Shown here: positions 9,554 to 19,570 of the stretch, piece by piece
How positions within the stretch are numbered: the stretch's first letter is position 1
Layout of the letters: each line of letters starts with the position of its first letter
Origin: Porphyrobacter sp. CACIAM 03H1
GTDB taxonomy: Bacteria; Pseudomonadota; Alphaproteobacteria; Sphingomonadales; Sphingomonadaceae
Assembly: GCF_002215495.1 (NCBI RefSeq)
Contig: NZ_CP021378.1
Coordinates: forward strand, 2,480,764-2,544,763
Length of the DNA stretch: 64,000 nucleotides
Direction: 5' to 3'
The notes under the pieces: generated by a model
What the model was told of the DNA's origin: nothing
What the model saw: the letters and a program-made list of their open reading frames with translations, nothing else
Database searches by the model: none
Translations under genes and position numbers: made by a program

Positions 9554-9569
9554 TGTTTCACATGAAACA
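9554..9569. promoter_or_regulatory. parS-like ParB-binding site
   Basis: TGTTTCACATGAAACA differs at one central position from the near-universal chromosomal parS consensus TGTTTCACGTGAAACA. It lies in the 72-base gap between atpI and atpB. ParB (Spo0J) binds this 16-mer to nucleate the partition complex near the origin. The match is direct; function is inferred. I noticed no second copy elsewhere in the window. Confidence 0.55.
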
Positions 9570-9607
9570 CGCCCCTTGAACGGGGTCTGGAGGGGATCCG
9601 GAGGGGT

Positions 9608-9955
9608 CTATCCCTCGTCGTCCCGGCTCTGGACCTCATCTGCGGGGCGCGTGTTCGCGCTCAGGATAATGCTTCTGAAAGCCGAGGCCGTTCCGAGGAA
9701 CAGCCCGCCTAACAGACCCCAGGGCGCGATTCCCAGCAATGCGTCCAGCGCAGAGCCGATCACCAGGCCGCCGATGATCCCGCCCAGGAGACTGGCCAAG
9801 GCGCGGTTGCCGCTGCGGTAATTCGCATCGACACCCTTCACCTGTGGCCGGTTGCGCTGCTCTTCGCGCTCGCGTGCGGCCCTGAGCCGCGCTTCGAGCG
9901 CGTCGATCCGCGCATCCTCGTGAATGGGTTCTCGGGCGGGTTTCTCGTCGCTCAT
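9608..9955 (-). CDS. atpI: AtpZ/AtpI family ATP synthase accessory protein
   Basis: A 115-residue protein with a charged N-terminal half (Arg/Glu-rich, likely coiled) and two membrane helices at roughly residues 55-75 and 80-98. This fits the AtpZ/AtpI family that precedes F0 genes; proposed roles are Mg2+/Ca2+ transport and assembly of the c-ring. The ATG at 9955 is preferred to an ORF start 30 bases upstream. It is the first gene of the F0 operon, under the candidate promoter at 10019-10047. Confidence 0.85.
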   Translation of the reverse strand: MSDEKPAREPIHEDARIDALEARLRAAREREEQRNRPQVKGVDANYRSGNRALASLLGGIIGGLVIGSALDALLGIAPWGLLGGLFLGTASAFRSIILSANTRPADEVQSRDDEG

Positions 9956-10018
9956 GCCTTGATCTCCCAAGAGCAAGACCAGCACACGCGCAACCAGGTG
10001 CCCGCCGAGGGCGCCGAC

Positions 10019-10047
10019 CCCTTAGAAGGGGGGCACATATGTGTCAA
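10019..10047 (-). promoter_or_regulatory. Candidate promoter of the F0 ATP synthase operon
   Basis: On the minus strand a consensus TTGACA (10042-10047), a 17-base spacer and TAAGGG (10019-10024). Transcription would begin near 10012, leaving a leader of about 57 bases before atpI. Confidence 0.55.
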
Positions 10048-10084
10048 CATCGCCCAAGGGCCAGATTGTGCAGGTGCGAAAAAA

Positions 10085-10465
10085 TCAGGGACAGCGCGGA
10101 TCGCGCAGCGGCGCGGCGGCGGTGCGGGTCTGCCACGAGCCGTCGGGGCCCATGTATTTCTCGCCCGGCTTGGTCGCGGCGATCGCAAGGCAGCCGGAGG
10201 TGAAGGCATAGGCTTCGGGCGTCGCCTTGTTCTCCAGCGCCTTCTCGGCATAGACAGCCTTGCGCTTGATGTTGATGTCGTTGACCAGCCGTTGCAGCGC
10301 CGGATCGGCATCGCCGACGATCCCGAGATAGCCGTCGGGCTTCTCGCCGACCTTGCCCGCCTCGCGCGCGGCGGCATAGGCGGGATCGCGCTGGGCGAGC
10401 GCGGGCCCGGCCACGAGGCCGAGCGCGGCCGTGGCGGCGATCCCGGCGAGAATGGCACTGCGCAT
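10085..10465 (-). CDS. YdbL family protein (DUF1318)
   Basis: A 126-residue exported protein with a cleavable signal peptide (residues 1 to about 24, ending GPALA). The mature part contains the DUF1318 pattern: residues, helix, G-x-KPDGYLG and LVNDINIKRK. E. coli YdbL is the small periplasmic partner encoded with YnbE and YdbH, which together support phospholipid transport to the outer membrane with TamB and YhdP redundancy. It is the last gene of the ydbH-ynbE-ydbL set here. The ATG at 10465 starts the signal peptide. Confidence 0.87.
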   Translation of the reverse strand: MRSAILAGIAATAALGLVAGPALAQRDPAYAAAREAGKVGEKPDGYLGIVGDADPALQRLVNDINIKRKAVYAEKALENKATPEAYAFTSGCLAIAATKPGEKYMGPDGSWQTRTAAAPLRDPRCP

Positions 10466-10488
10466 CGTGTTTCCTCCTTGTCGCGGCA

Positions 10489-10692
10489 TCAGAAGATGTC
10501 CGCGTTTTCCTCGATCGTGTTCTTCGCATCCTCCGCCAGGCGAAGGATCACTTCCTGCCGGATGTTGACGTTGAGCTCGATCACGATCGGCTTGTCCGGG
10601 GCGGCGATGTTGATGCAGCCCGCGAGCATTGCCGAAAGGACCAGGCCCGCACCCGCCAACGCCCGGCGCCGGTTGCTGCCTGTCCGCTCCAT
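10489..10692 (-). CDS. YnbE family lipoprotein
   Basis: A 67-residue lipoprotein: a basic N-terminus, a hydrophobic stretch and the lipobox LAGC with Cys26, then a short mature part (NIAAPDKPIVIELNVNIRQEV, quoted in part). The INVNIRQEV-like strand is the YnbE family hallmark. In E. coli YnbE multimerises and caps the YdbH bridge at the outer membrane. It lies between ydbH (72 bases away) and ydbL (23 bases away) on the same strand, which confirms the assignment. I took the ATG at 10692; in-frame starts up to 10767 would only add a basic tail. Confidence 0.85.
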   Translation of the reverse strand: MERTGSNRRRALAGAGLVLSAMLAGCINIAAPDKPIVIELNVNIRQEVILRLAEDAKNTIEENADIF

Positions 10693-10763
10693 GGTGCCTG
10701 CCCGTGCCCCCTTCATGCCCGGAGGTGTGGCAGCGCGCCGCGGCGCGGTCAATTCGTGGTGCA

Positions 10764-13700
10764 TCATGGCTGGCTTTCGCTTTCGGGAGGTTGAACGGGA
10801 TCGCGGGGCACGAGCCGCCCGCTCTCGACGCGGTAGCGTTCCTCGAGATTGCCGAGATAGCCGACATCCCAGAACGACCGCACCATGGTGGCGAGCTCGT
10901 AGAAATTCTCCGACCGGACATTGACCCGGAACCGGATCGGAAGCTCGGCGAGGCGGCGGGTGATGAAGTTGCGGCTCGTACCCGCCCCCTGCCGCACCCC
11001 GTCGAAATTGAAGCTGGTGACGATCTCGCCCGCAAGGTCGCCGCCGAGGCCGACGCTCATCTGGCGGTAATCGAGCGAGCGCAGGGCCGAGAAGGCATAG
11101 TTGCCCATCGTGCCGAGGTCCTCGTAGGTGAGCTCGCCGACATAGGCGACATTGCCCCCGCCCTCGCGGGCGATCAGCATCCCGCCCTCGATCCGGCCAT
11201 TGCCCTGGACATCGAAGACGATCGGCACCGTCCCGTCGAAGATGCCGGTGGCCGAGAGATTGGTGAGCTCCATCTGCGCGACGAACTGCGCGGCATCGAG
11301 GCCGACCACCTCGAAGACGTAGCGGCGCTCCTCGGACTTGCCGAAATCCATCTCCAGCGGGCGCAGCAGCAGTGTGCCACCCATCAAGGGGAAGCGCGCA
11401 TCCTCGACGCTGAGCACCGTGCCGTCGCGCAGCTCGAACTGGAGCGTGCCGGCTAGCACCTCGACCCCGGGGTTGATCGCGGCGACGGTAAGGCGCTGGT
11501 CGGGCGCGGTGGTGAGATTGACGAGGTCGGTGAAGACGACCTTGCCGGCAAGGCCCCGCACCGGCCCGAAGGCGGCAGCGAAGTCGAACCCGTCGCTGGC
11601 GAAGATGCCCGAACTGGTGATGTCGCCGCCCCGCCAGTCGATCCGGCCGTTGCCGGTGACCGTCCCCTCGGCCAGCGCGATCACGCCCTTGGCGAGATAG
11701 GACAGGTCCTCGGGCTGGAGCGCCGCGTCGAAGGCAATGCCGGGCACGGTGAAGCGCGCCCCGCCTGCGGCCGTGTCGAGATCGTGGGTCACTGCGACAT
11801 CGGCGATCGCGCGCTGCGATGCGGGATGTCGCAGACGGGCATCGGCGGTGATGCGATTGTCGGCGAGCGTCAGGCCCGCGCCTTCCGCCACGAGCGGGGC
11901 GAAGCGCGCAGGGGCGCCCGCCTCCGGCCGGTCCAACAGAGTGAAGGCCCCGCCGGTCACCTTGAAAGCGCCCTCGGCGAAAGCCCAGCGCCCGCCCACC
12001 GCGTCGAGATCGAAGGGCACCGCCGCGAGCCGCGCCGTGCCGCCCGCGAAGGTCCCGGCAGTCTCGCCCGTCAAGCTGCCCTCAAGGCTGGCAGCGGCAA
12101 GGTTCACCGCGTTTTCGCCGCTGCCGATGCTGGCGGCGAGGTTCTCGATGCGGAACGCCCCGGGATAGCGCAGAACCGCGCCCCCCGCCGCAAGGCTTGC
12201 GGGGCTTTCGCCCATGGTGCCTTCGAGCCGCAGTGCGCCGGTGCGGGCAGCGAGCTTGAGGCCGTCCCGCCAGGCGAGTATGGGTCCGCCGCGCTCGGGA
12301 CACAGGGTGATCGCCTGCCCCTCGAGCGCAAGGCCCGAAAGCGCGAGGCTGGCAAAGCGCAGCGGCGTGCAGCGCGTGCCCAGCGCGAGGCCCGCGCCCT
12401 GCGACCACGAGCCCTCGAGCGGAAGGGAAAGGTCCTCCACCCCGCCTCCCGGCAGGTCGCCGCTCGCGGTCAACAGGCCGTCGAAGCGCACCGCCCCATT
12501 GGCCGCGGCGCGCAGGGTCAGGCTCGGGATCGCGAGGCGGTTGGCGCCCGCCGCATAGTCGGCCATCGCGAGGCGCATGGTCCAGCCGCCGTCCGGCGCT
12601 TGCGCGATGCGCGCGTTGATGTCGGGCAGACCCGCGCCGCCGGCGAGCAGGTTGCCGCTGAGGCCGGTGAGCCCGCCCTCGCCCAGCCCCGCGCTCGCCC
12701 GCGAGAGCGCCAGCACGCGCGTGCCGCGGCGGGTGGCGAGGCTCGCCTCGGGGATGACCAGCGATGTCTCGGCGCCCCTGTGGCGCAGGGTCGCGTCGAC
12801 GGCGATGCTCGCTCCGGCAAGACCTGCCTCGAGGCTGGCGCGGACCTTATCGAGCAATGGCGAAGCGAGCGTGCCCTCGGCCCCGCGCGCGGCTTCGGCG
12901 AGGCTGGAGGTGAGGCCGGGCGCGGGCGCAAGGCCGGCGGCGCGCAGCGATCCCTCCCACTGGCCGCTCGCCCCGTCCGCCGTGCCGCGCCATGCCCCTT
13001 CGGCCGAAAGGCGCGCCAGGCGTCCCTGCGGGGCGGCGATGCCGACGAGCGAAAGGTCATGGGCAAGCGCGACGCGGCCTTCCGACCAGCCCAGCCGCGC
13101 CGTCCCTGACAGGCCCTCGCCCGACAGGTCGCCATAGGCCCCGCCCGAGCCCCGGATCGCGAAATCGGCTTCGGCCGCGGCGAAATCGGGCCTGAGGCTG
13201 GCCCTGGTGCCGATATCCGCCCGGGCGAGGCGCGCGTCGGCGCATTCCAGCCCGGCAAGGCGCAGCGGGCCGTCGATGGTGGGCGCACCGCCGTTTGTGG
13301 TGAGCTTGCCATAAAGCGTCGCCCCGGCGGCGCGGCAGCCCTCGGTGCCGATTCCCGGAGCAGTCGCGGCGAGGATGCCGGCGAATCCGTCATCGAGCCG
13401 CCCCGCGCCTTCGAGCTTCACCCCGATCCGACCGTAATCGCTCTCCACCAGCGCGCGGGCATCGCGCAGGGCAAGGTCGATCGCCGGCAGGCGCGGCGGG
13501 GCATCGCTCTCGGTGAACACCAACGGATCGAGCGCCCCGAGGCTGACACGCCCGCCGCGGAGGCTGGCATAGAGCCGCGCGCCCTCGACCCACACGGCGC
13601 GCACCTCCGGCCCCTGCCAGCCCGCGCCGAGCGTGACCACCATGCGCCTCACCGTCAGATCGGGCCGCGCGGGATCGCCGATGACGAGGTTGGCGATCAC

Positions 13701-13937
13701 CTGTTCGCGCGGGGTGAGGCTGATGATGTCGTAGGTGGCCGGAACGCCGTTGTCGGCAAGATAGCCGTCGATCGCATCGGCGGCGATTCGCTCTCGCGCG
13801 AGCCACGCGGTGCTCCCGGCGGCGAGCGCCACCACCGCCACGCCCGCGGCGATGCGCCTCGGCCAGCGGCGCGACCGGGCCTGCCCCGCCTCGCCGCCCT
13901 CGGGCCCCTCGATCTGCTGCGCGTCCGCTCCCGGCAT
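10764..13937 (-). CDS. YdbH family AsmA-like intermembrane lipid-transport protein
   Basis: A 1057-residue AsmA-like bridge protein. One membrane anchor sits at about residues 28-46, followed by a very long periplasmic region of repetitive beta-rich segments. The DUF3971-like C-terminus contains ERRYVFEVVGLD, GRIEGGMLIA and NFDGVRQG. In E. coli YdbH, TamB and YhdP carry phospholipids from inner to outer membrane. The ynbE and ydbL partners follow on the same strand. I use the ATG at 13937 (GGAG and AAGGG upstream) rather than the TTG three codons earlier. It diverges from radC with only about 75 bases between. Confidence 0.9.
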   Translation of the reverse strand: MPGADAQQIEGPEGGEAGQARSRRWPRRIAAGVAVVALAAGSTAWLARERIAADAIDGYLADNGVPATYDIISLTPREQVIANLVIGDPARPDLTVRRMVVTLGAGWQGPEVRAVWVEGARLYASLRGGRVSLGALDPLVFTESDAPPRLPAIDLALRDARALVESDYGRIGVKLEGAGRLDDGFAGILAATAPGIGTEGCRAAGATLYGKLTTNGGAPTIDGPLRLAGLECADARLARADIGTRASLRPDFAAAEADFAIRGSGGAYGDLSGEGLSGTARLGWSEGRVALAHDLSLVGIAAPQGRLARLSAEGAWRGTADGASGQWEGSLRAAGLAPAPGLTSSLAEAARGAEGTLASPLLDKVRASLEAGLAGASIAVDATLRHRGAETSLVIPEASLATRRGTRVLALSRASAGLGEGGLTGLSGNLLAGGAGLPDINARIAQAPDGGWTMRLAMADYAAGANRLAIPSLTLRAAANGAVRFDGLLTASGDLPGGGVEDLSLPLEGSWSQGAGLALGTRCTPLRFASLALSGLALEGQAITLCPERGGPILAWRDGLKLAARTGALRLEGTMGESPASLAAGGAVLRYPGAFRIENLAASIGSGENAVNLAAASLEGSLTGETAGTFAGGTARLAAVPFDLDAVGGRWAFAEGAFKVTGGAFTLLDRPEAGAPARFAPLVAEGAGLTLADNRITADARLRHPASQRAIADVAVTHDLDTAAGGARFTVPGIAFDAALQPEDLSYLAKGVIALAEGTVTGNGRIDWRGGDITSSGIFASDGFDFAAAFGPVRGLAGKVVFTDLVNLTTAPDQRLTVAAINPGVEVLAGTLQFELRDGTVLSVEDARFPLMGGTLLLRPLEMDFGKSEERRYVFEVVGLDAAQFVAQMELTNLSATGIFDGTVPIVFDVQGNGRIEGGMLIAREGGGNVAYVGELTYEDLGTMGNYAFSALRSLDYRQMSVGLGGDLAGEIVTSFNFDGVRQGAGTSRNFITRRLAELPIRFRVNVRSENFYELATMVRSFWDVGYLGNLEERYRVESGRLVPRDPVQPPESESQP

Positions 13938-14012
13938 CGTCTCCAACCCTTGCGCGCTTCATCGTCCAAAGGCAATGAAGCGCGAGACGCAACGCTTGTC
14001 CGGGGGGTCGCA

Positions 14013-14747
14013 TTGCCGGAAGCTGAAGAGGGGTTCGATTTTCTCGACGGGCCCGTGCCCGACTGGGACGCGGGCAAGGCCGCCGGGGACGGGCACCGCG
14101 CGCGGCTGCGCCAGCGCCTGCTGACCGGCGGCGCGGAGGCGCTCGCCGATTACGAGGTGCTCGAATATCTCCTCTTCGCGGCCATTCCGCGCGGTAACAC
14201 CAAGCCGATCGCGAAGGCGTTGCTGGCGCAGTACGGGAGCCTCGCCGGCGTGCTCAACGCCGATCCCAAGGCCTTGCAGCGCGTAAAGGGCGTGGGCGAG
14301 AATTCCGCCGCCGCACTGAAGGCTGTCGCCACCGCCGCCCGGCGCATGGCCCGCGGGGAGATCATGGGCAAGCCGGTGCTGGGCAGCTGGCAGGCGCTGA
14401 TCGACTACCTCACCACCGACATGGCGCACCTGACGGTCGAGCGCGTACGGGTGCTCTATCTCGACACCAAGAACCGCCTGATCGAGGATCATCACGTGGG
14501 CGACGGCAGCATCGACGAGGCGGCGATCCACCCGCGCGAGGTGATCCGGCGCGCGATGGACGTGGGCGCCTCTGCCATGATCCTCGTCCACAACCACCCC
14601 TCCGGCTCGCCCGAACCCAGCCGCGCCGACATCCAGATCACCCAGCGGATCGCCGAGGCCGGGCGGCACATGGGGGTGACCGTCCACGATCACGTGATCA
14701 TCGGGCGCGAGGGGCACATCAGCCTCAGGGCCAAGGGCCTGATCTGA
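14013..14747 (+). CDS. radC: RadC family JAB/MPN-domain protein
   Basis: Cytoplasmic protein of disputed role, historically linked to DNA repair but not required for it in E. coli. Near the N-terminus is GHRARLRQRLL, followed by a helix-hairpin-helix-like LQRVKGVGENSAAALKA. The C-terminal JAB1/MPN metalloprotease-like domain has the JAMM motif HNHPSGSPEPSRAD. The start is uncertain. The TTG at 14013 has GGGGGG upstream and gives 244 residues. The frame is open to 13950 (another TTG). The best in-region ATG (13975) is out of frame. Confidence 0.88.
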   Translation: MPEAEEGFDFLDGPVPDWDAGKAAGDGHRARLRQRLLTGGAEALADYEVLEYLLFAAIPRGNTKPIAKALLAQYGSLAGVLNADPKALQRVKGVGENSAAALKAVATAARRMARGEIMGKPVLGSWQALIDYLTTDMAHLTVERVRVLYLDTKNRLIEDHHVGDGSIDEAAIHPREVIRRAMDVGASAMILVHNHPSGSPEPSRADIQITQRIAEAGRHMGVTVHDHVIIGREGHISLRAKGLI

Positions 14748-14749
14748 CG

Positions 14750-16690
14750 ATGCACCCCCTGCCGAAGGAGGCGCGCGCGGAGGCACCCGCCTCCGCCCCT
14801 CACCGCCCCGAGATCGACGGACTGCGCGCCGTCGCCATCGCCGCGGTGGTCGTCCATCACGCCTTTCCCGAGGTTCTGCCCGGCGGCTTTGCCGGGGTCG
14901 ATGTGTTCTTCGTGATCAGCGGCTACCTCATCACCGCGATCATCGCGGGCGAGCTGGCCGCGGGTCGCTTTTCGGTCTGGGCCTTCTGGCAGCGTCGCAT
15001 CCGCCGGATCGTGCCTGCCCTTGCGGCCATGCTGGCGGTGACGGGTCTGGTGGCCTGGGCGGTGATGACGCCGCTCGACTTCTACCAGTTCGCCAAGGCG
15101 CTGGCGGCGGCGGCGCTGTTCGGATCGAACCTGCTGTTCGCCCGCGATGTCGGCTATTTCGACAGCGCCGCCGGGGCCGAGCCGCTTATCCACACCTGGA
15201 CCCTGGGCGTCGAGGAACAGTTCTACCTCGTCTTCCCGCTGCTGTTGATGGCGGTCTTCCGTTGGCGGCGGGGAGCGCTGGCAGCGGTCGTCACGGGGAT
15301 CACGCTGGCGAGCTTCGCGCTGGCGCTGTGGCTCGCCCCGCCCTGGCCGCTCGGGGCCTTCTACCTCCTGCCGACGCGGATGTGGGAGCTCGGCCTCGGC
15401 GCGCTCTGCGCGCTCGCGCCGCCCGCACGGCAGCCACGTGCGGCGCTGGCGGCGGCGGGGCTGGCGCTGATCGCGGCGGGGCTCGTGCTGATCACCCCCG
15501 AAGCTTCCGCCCCCGGCGCATGGTTCTCCCTGCCGACACTCGGGACGGCGCTCGTCATCCGCCATGGCGCGGTCCCCGGCCCGGCGATGCGGGTGCTCGG
15601 CTTGCGGGCCCTGACCGGGCTCGGCCTCGTCTCCTTCGGCACCTATCTCTGGCACCAGCCGCTGCTGGCGCTGGGCGAATACCTGTGGCTGGGCGGCCTG
15701 CCCGTCTGGACGCGCGTCGTGCTGATCGCGGTCTCGGTCGGGCTCGGCGCGGCATCGTGGCGCTGGATCGAGCAGCCGGTGCGCGCGCGGCGCGCTCTGG
15801 CACGGCCCGGCGCGCTGGCGGCCGCGGCCTGCGCGGCGCTGGCCCTGCCGGCGCTGGCGGGTGCGGCAGGCTATGCCGGATGGCTGCTCCCCGCCAGCGG
15901 CCCCGAGGCGGCGCGGCTCGACGGGCTGAAGCCGCCCCTCGCCGACGAGAGGACGATTATCCCGCCGCGCGGCCCGCTCGGCTTCGTGCTCTACGGCGAC
16001 AGTCATGCAAGCCAGTATTACGAGGCCTTCACCGAACGGTTCGGCCCGGGCGCGCTCATCAGCCAGTCGGGCTGCCTTGCGGCAGACGATCTGCGCAACA
16101 ATCCGCCCTCGTGGATCTACACGGCCCAATGCGACGCCCTGCCCGGCAGGCTCGAGGCGCTGCTGCGCGAACGGGGCGTGCGCACGGTCATCTGGGCCCA
16201 GCGGTGGGAGCGCGATCTCTACGTCGCCGGATCGGAAACGTGGCTCGGATCGAGCACCGAGGAGGCGGGCGCTCGAACCCTTCTGGCCGCGATCAGGCGG
16301 TTCGCCGCGCGACTGCCCGAGGGCACGCGGATCATCCTCCTCGGCAATTCGCCGACCGCCTGGGCCGCCGGCGATCGGTTCGCCGACGGCTGGCTGCGTT
16401 GCCGCGCCGCATGGAACACCGATTGCCCGGCGAGCTACCCCGAGGCGCTGGCCGAGGGACGGGGGATCAGCGCGCGGCTGGCGCAGCTGGCCGCTGGCGA
16501 CCCCCGCCTCGCCTATGTCGATCCCGCCCCCGCCCTGTGCAGGGAGGGGCGCTGCCTGTTCGTGCAGGACGGCACGCTCAATTACTGGGACGGCAGCCAC
16601 ATGACCCTGTCGGCGGCGCGGCGGGTGGCGGCGAGGATCGATCCCGCGCTGCTGGCGCCGGCGCCCATTCCCCCCGCGACCTTGCCTTGA
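14750..16690 (+). CDS. Acyltransferase 3 / SGNH fusion protein (OafA-like)
   Basis: A 646-residue membrane O-acyltransferase. The N-terminal acyltransferase-3 domain (about residues 20-370) has some ten membrane helices, with EIDGLRAVAI and the putative catalytic His in VVVHHAFP, then FFVISGYLIT. The C-terminal periplasmic SGNH hydrolase domain carries Ser418 in GDSH and the Asp614-x-x-His617 pair in WDGSHMT. Such fusions O-acetylate cell-surface polysaccharides (LPS O-antigen, exopolysaccharide or peptidoglycan). The acceptor is unknown. It starts two bases after radC. Confidence 0.92.
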   Translation: MHPLPKEARAEAPASAPHRPEIDGLRAVAIAAVVVHHAFPEVLPGGFAGVDVFFVISGYLITAIIAGELAAGRFSVWAFWQRRIRRIVPALAAMLAVTGLVAWAVMTPLDFYQFAKALAAAALFGSNLLFARDVGYFDSAAGAEPLIHTWTLGVEEQFYLVFPLLLMAVFRWRRGALAAVVTGITLASFALALWLAPPWPLGAFYLLPTRMWELGLGALCALAPPARQPRAALAAAGLALIAAGLVLITPEASAPGAWFSLPTLGTALVIRHGAVPGPAMRVLGLRALTGLGLVSFGTYLWHQPLLALGEYLWLGGLPVWTRVVLIAVSVGLGAASWRWIEQPVRARRALARPGALAAAACAALALPALAGAAGYAGWLLPASGPEAARLDGLKPPLADERTIIPPRGPLGFVLYGDSHASQYYEAFTERFGPGALISQSGCLAADDLRNNPPSWIYTAQCDALPGRLEALLRERGVRTVIWAQRWERDLYVAGSETWLGSSTEEAGARTLLAAIRRFAARLPEGTRIILLGNSPTAWAAGDRFADGWLRCRAAWNTDCPASYPEALAEGRGISARLAQLAAGDPRLAYVDPAPALCREGRCLFVQDGTLNYWDGSHMTLSAARRVAARIDPALLAPAPIPPATLP

Positions 16691-16710
16691 CCGCCGCCCT
16701 TCCCTAGGCG
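16682..16710 (+). promoter_or_regulatory. Candidate purB promoter
   Basis: TTGCCT (16682-16687), a spacer of exactly 17, and TAGGCG (16705-16710), the same -10 hexamer seen before rpsA. It overlaps the last codons of the acyltransferase gene. Confidence 0.5.
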
Positions 16711-16740
16711 CGCGCCAACTGCCCTTTGCCGGAGTCGACG

Positions 16741-18051
<1,311 letters not shown>

Positions 18052-18127
18052 GCCCGGCGATGCTGGACAAGGGAGCCGAATTGCTTAGGTTCGCGCAGGG
18101 CAACGGCCACCGGGAGAGGGACCGCTC

Positions 18128-18523
18128 GTGAAGATCCTGCGCACCATTGTCTGGGTTCTGGCGGCCCTCGGCTTCCTCATCTTCGCGATCTACAACTGGC
18201 AGCCGGTCGAGCTGAGGCTGTGGCAGAACCTCGTGCTGGAAACCAAGGTGCCGGTGCTGGCGCTGCTGGCCTTCGTCGCCGGGTTCCTGCCGATGTGGGC
18301 GGTGCACCGCAGCGTGACCTGGGGGCAGGCCCGCCGCATCCGCACGCTGGAGAACTCGCTCAAGAACACCGCGATGGCGCACCGCGCCGACACCACGGTG
18401 GCCGCGAATGCCGCCCACGCGGCGGACAGCCCTGTGGACAAGTCCGGCAAAAGCGCAGGAGAACAGTCGGATTTCTTCGCGCCGGCCGATAGTGGCGGGG
18501 GCGAAACAGGGGGCGGCGAATGA
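18128..18523 (+). CDS. LapA-domain (DUF1049) membrane protein
   Basis: A 131-residue inner-membrane protein with two membrane helices at roughly residues 5-23 and 42-62, separated by NWQPVELRLWQ, the typical LapA/YciS pattern. A cytoplasmic tail with a short coiled region follows. E. coli LapA acts with LapB in LPS assembly and LpxC turnover. No LapB-like gene is adjacent. The GTG start is preceded by a GGGAGAGGG stretch. The stop overlaps pyrF by ATGA. Confidence 0.8.
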   Translation: MKILRTIVWVLAALGFLIFAIYNWQPVELRLWQNLVLETKVPVLALLAFVAGFLPMWAVHRSVTWGQARRIRTLENSLKNTAMAHRADTTVAANAAHAADSPVDKSGKSAGEQSDFFAPADSGGGETGGGE

Positions 18524-19194
18524 GCAATCCGGTCTATCTGGCGCTCGATGTGCCGCAGCTCGAACCGGCAAAGGCGCTGGTCGAGAAGGTCAAGGCCCAT
18601 GTCGGCGGGGTCAAGCTCGGGCTCGAGTTCTTCTGCGCCCACGGCGCGCACGGAGTCCACGAGATCGCCCATTGCGGTCTGCCGATCTTCCTCGACCTGA
18701 AATTTCACGACATCCCCAACACGGTCGCATCGGCGATGCAGGCGATCCACGTCCATGAACCGGCGATCGTCACCGTCCACGCCAGCGGCGGGCGCGCGAT
18801 GATGGAGGATGCCAAGGCAGCGGCGGCTGCGGGCACGAAGGTGGTCGCGGTGACGATGCTCACCAGCCTCGATGCGAGCGACCTCACTGCGACCGGCGTC
18901 TATGGCAGCGCCGAGACGCAGGTGATGCGCCTTGCCGAACTCGCCCATGCGGCGGGGTTGGACGGGATCGTGTGCTCCGGCCAGGAGGTCGGCATGGTGA
19001 AGAAGGCATGGCGCGACGGCTTCTTCGTCGTCCCCGGCCTCAGGCCCAGCGGCAATGGCACCGGCGACCAGAAGCGCGTCGTCACCCCGCGCCAGGCCCG
19101 CGACAACGGCGCGAGCGTGCTCGTCATCGGCCGCCCGATCAGCCGCGCCGAGGACCCGGCGGCGGCGGCGCGGGCGATCGAGGCGACGCTCTGA
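18520..19194 (+). CDS. pyrF: Orotidine 5'-phosphate decarboxylase
   Basis: Converts OMP to UMP, the last step of de novo UMP synthesis. The 224-residue TIM barrel shows LALDVPQ at the N-terminus, VKLGLEFF, and the catalytic Asp-x-Lys-x-x-x-Asp cluster in FLDLKFHDIPNT. VVPGLRPSG and GRPISRAEDP form the phosphate site. It overlaps the LapA-like gene by ATGA, opening a compact run that continues to folC. Confidence 0.95.
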   Translation: MSNPVYLALDVPQLEPAKALVEKVKAHVGGVKLGLEFFCAHGAHGVHEIAHCGLPIFLDLKFHDIPNTVASAMQAIHVHEPAIVTVHASGGRAMMEDAKAAAAAGTKVVAVTMLTSLDASDLTATGVYGSAETQVMRLAELAHAAGLDGIVCSGQEVGMVKKAWRDGFFVVPGLRPSGNGTGDQKRVVTPRQARDNGASVLVIGRPISRAEDPAAAARAIEATL

Positions 19195-19205
19195 CGCCCC
19201 GGTCG

Positions 19206-19568
19206 ATGACCGACCGCGCCACCCCCAACCTGCCCGCGCGCGATTTCGCCGCGACGGCGGCGTTCTATGCCAGGCTCGGCTTCGAGGAGGACTACCGCTC
19301 GTCCGGATGGATGATCCTCTCGCGCGGCGAGGTGACGCTCGAATTCTTCCCCTACCCCGACCTCGATCCCTTCCAGTCGTCCTTCGGCTGCTGCATCCGG
19401 CTCGATGATCTCGCTGCGATCATGCGGCAGGTGGAAGCGAGCGGCGTGCCCGATGCGCGCCACGGCATCCCGCGCTATCACCCGGCCGCGCCCGACCCGA
19501 GCGGGCTCTCCATCGCCTACCTGATCGACCCGGACGGGACGCTGCTGCGCCTGATCCAGAACGATTGA
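19206..19568 (+). CDS. VOC-superfamily (bleomycin-resistance-like) protein
   Basis: A 120-residue protein with the beta-alpha-beta-beta-beta vicinal-oxygen-chelate fold pattern: NLPARDFAATAAFYARLGF at the start and YLIDPDGTLLRLIQ at the end. This resembles small glyoxalase/bleomycin-resistance proteins. Such proteins can bind and sequester drugs or be metal-dependent enzymes; the ligand is unknown. It lies 11 bases after pyrF and its stop (19568) falls two bases before the acetyltransferase ATG. Confidence 0.82.
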   Translation: MTDRATPNLPARDFAATAAFYARLGFEEDYRSSGWMILSRGEVTLEFFPYPDLDPFQSSFGCCIRLDDLAAIMRQVEASGVPDARHGIPRYHPAAPDPSGLSIAYLIDPDGTLLRLIQND

Positions 19569-19570
19569 GC

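Noticed and set aside
10079..10110. Possible terminator after ydbL (GCGCG hairpin then T6 on the minus strand)
   Set aside because: The hairpin is only five base pairs, lies inside the gene end and is about ten bases away from the T-run.
10044..13393. Several 160-290-codon ORFs in other frames over the YdbH-YnbE-YdbL region
   Set aside because: Arg/Pro/Ser-rich shadow translations. The YdbH, YnbE and YdbL frames have a membrane anchor, lipobox and signal peptide.
14690..16600. Antisense ORF of about 636 codons over the acyltransferase gene
   Set aside because: Arg/Gln/Pro-rich shadow; the sense frame has clear membrane helices and SGNH motifs.
18060..18130. 23-codon ORF between purB and the LapA-like gene
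   Set aside because: No ribosome-binding site of its own and no sequence feature beyond chance.
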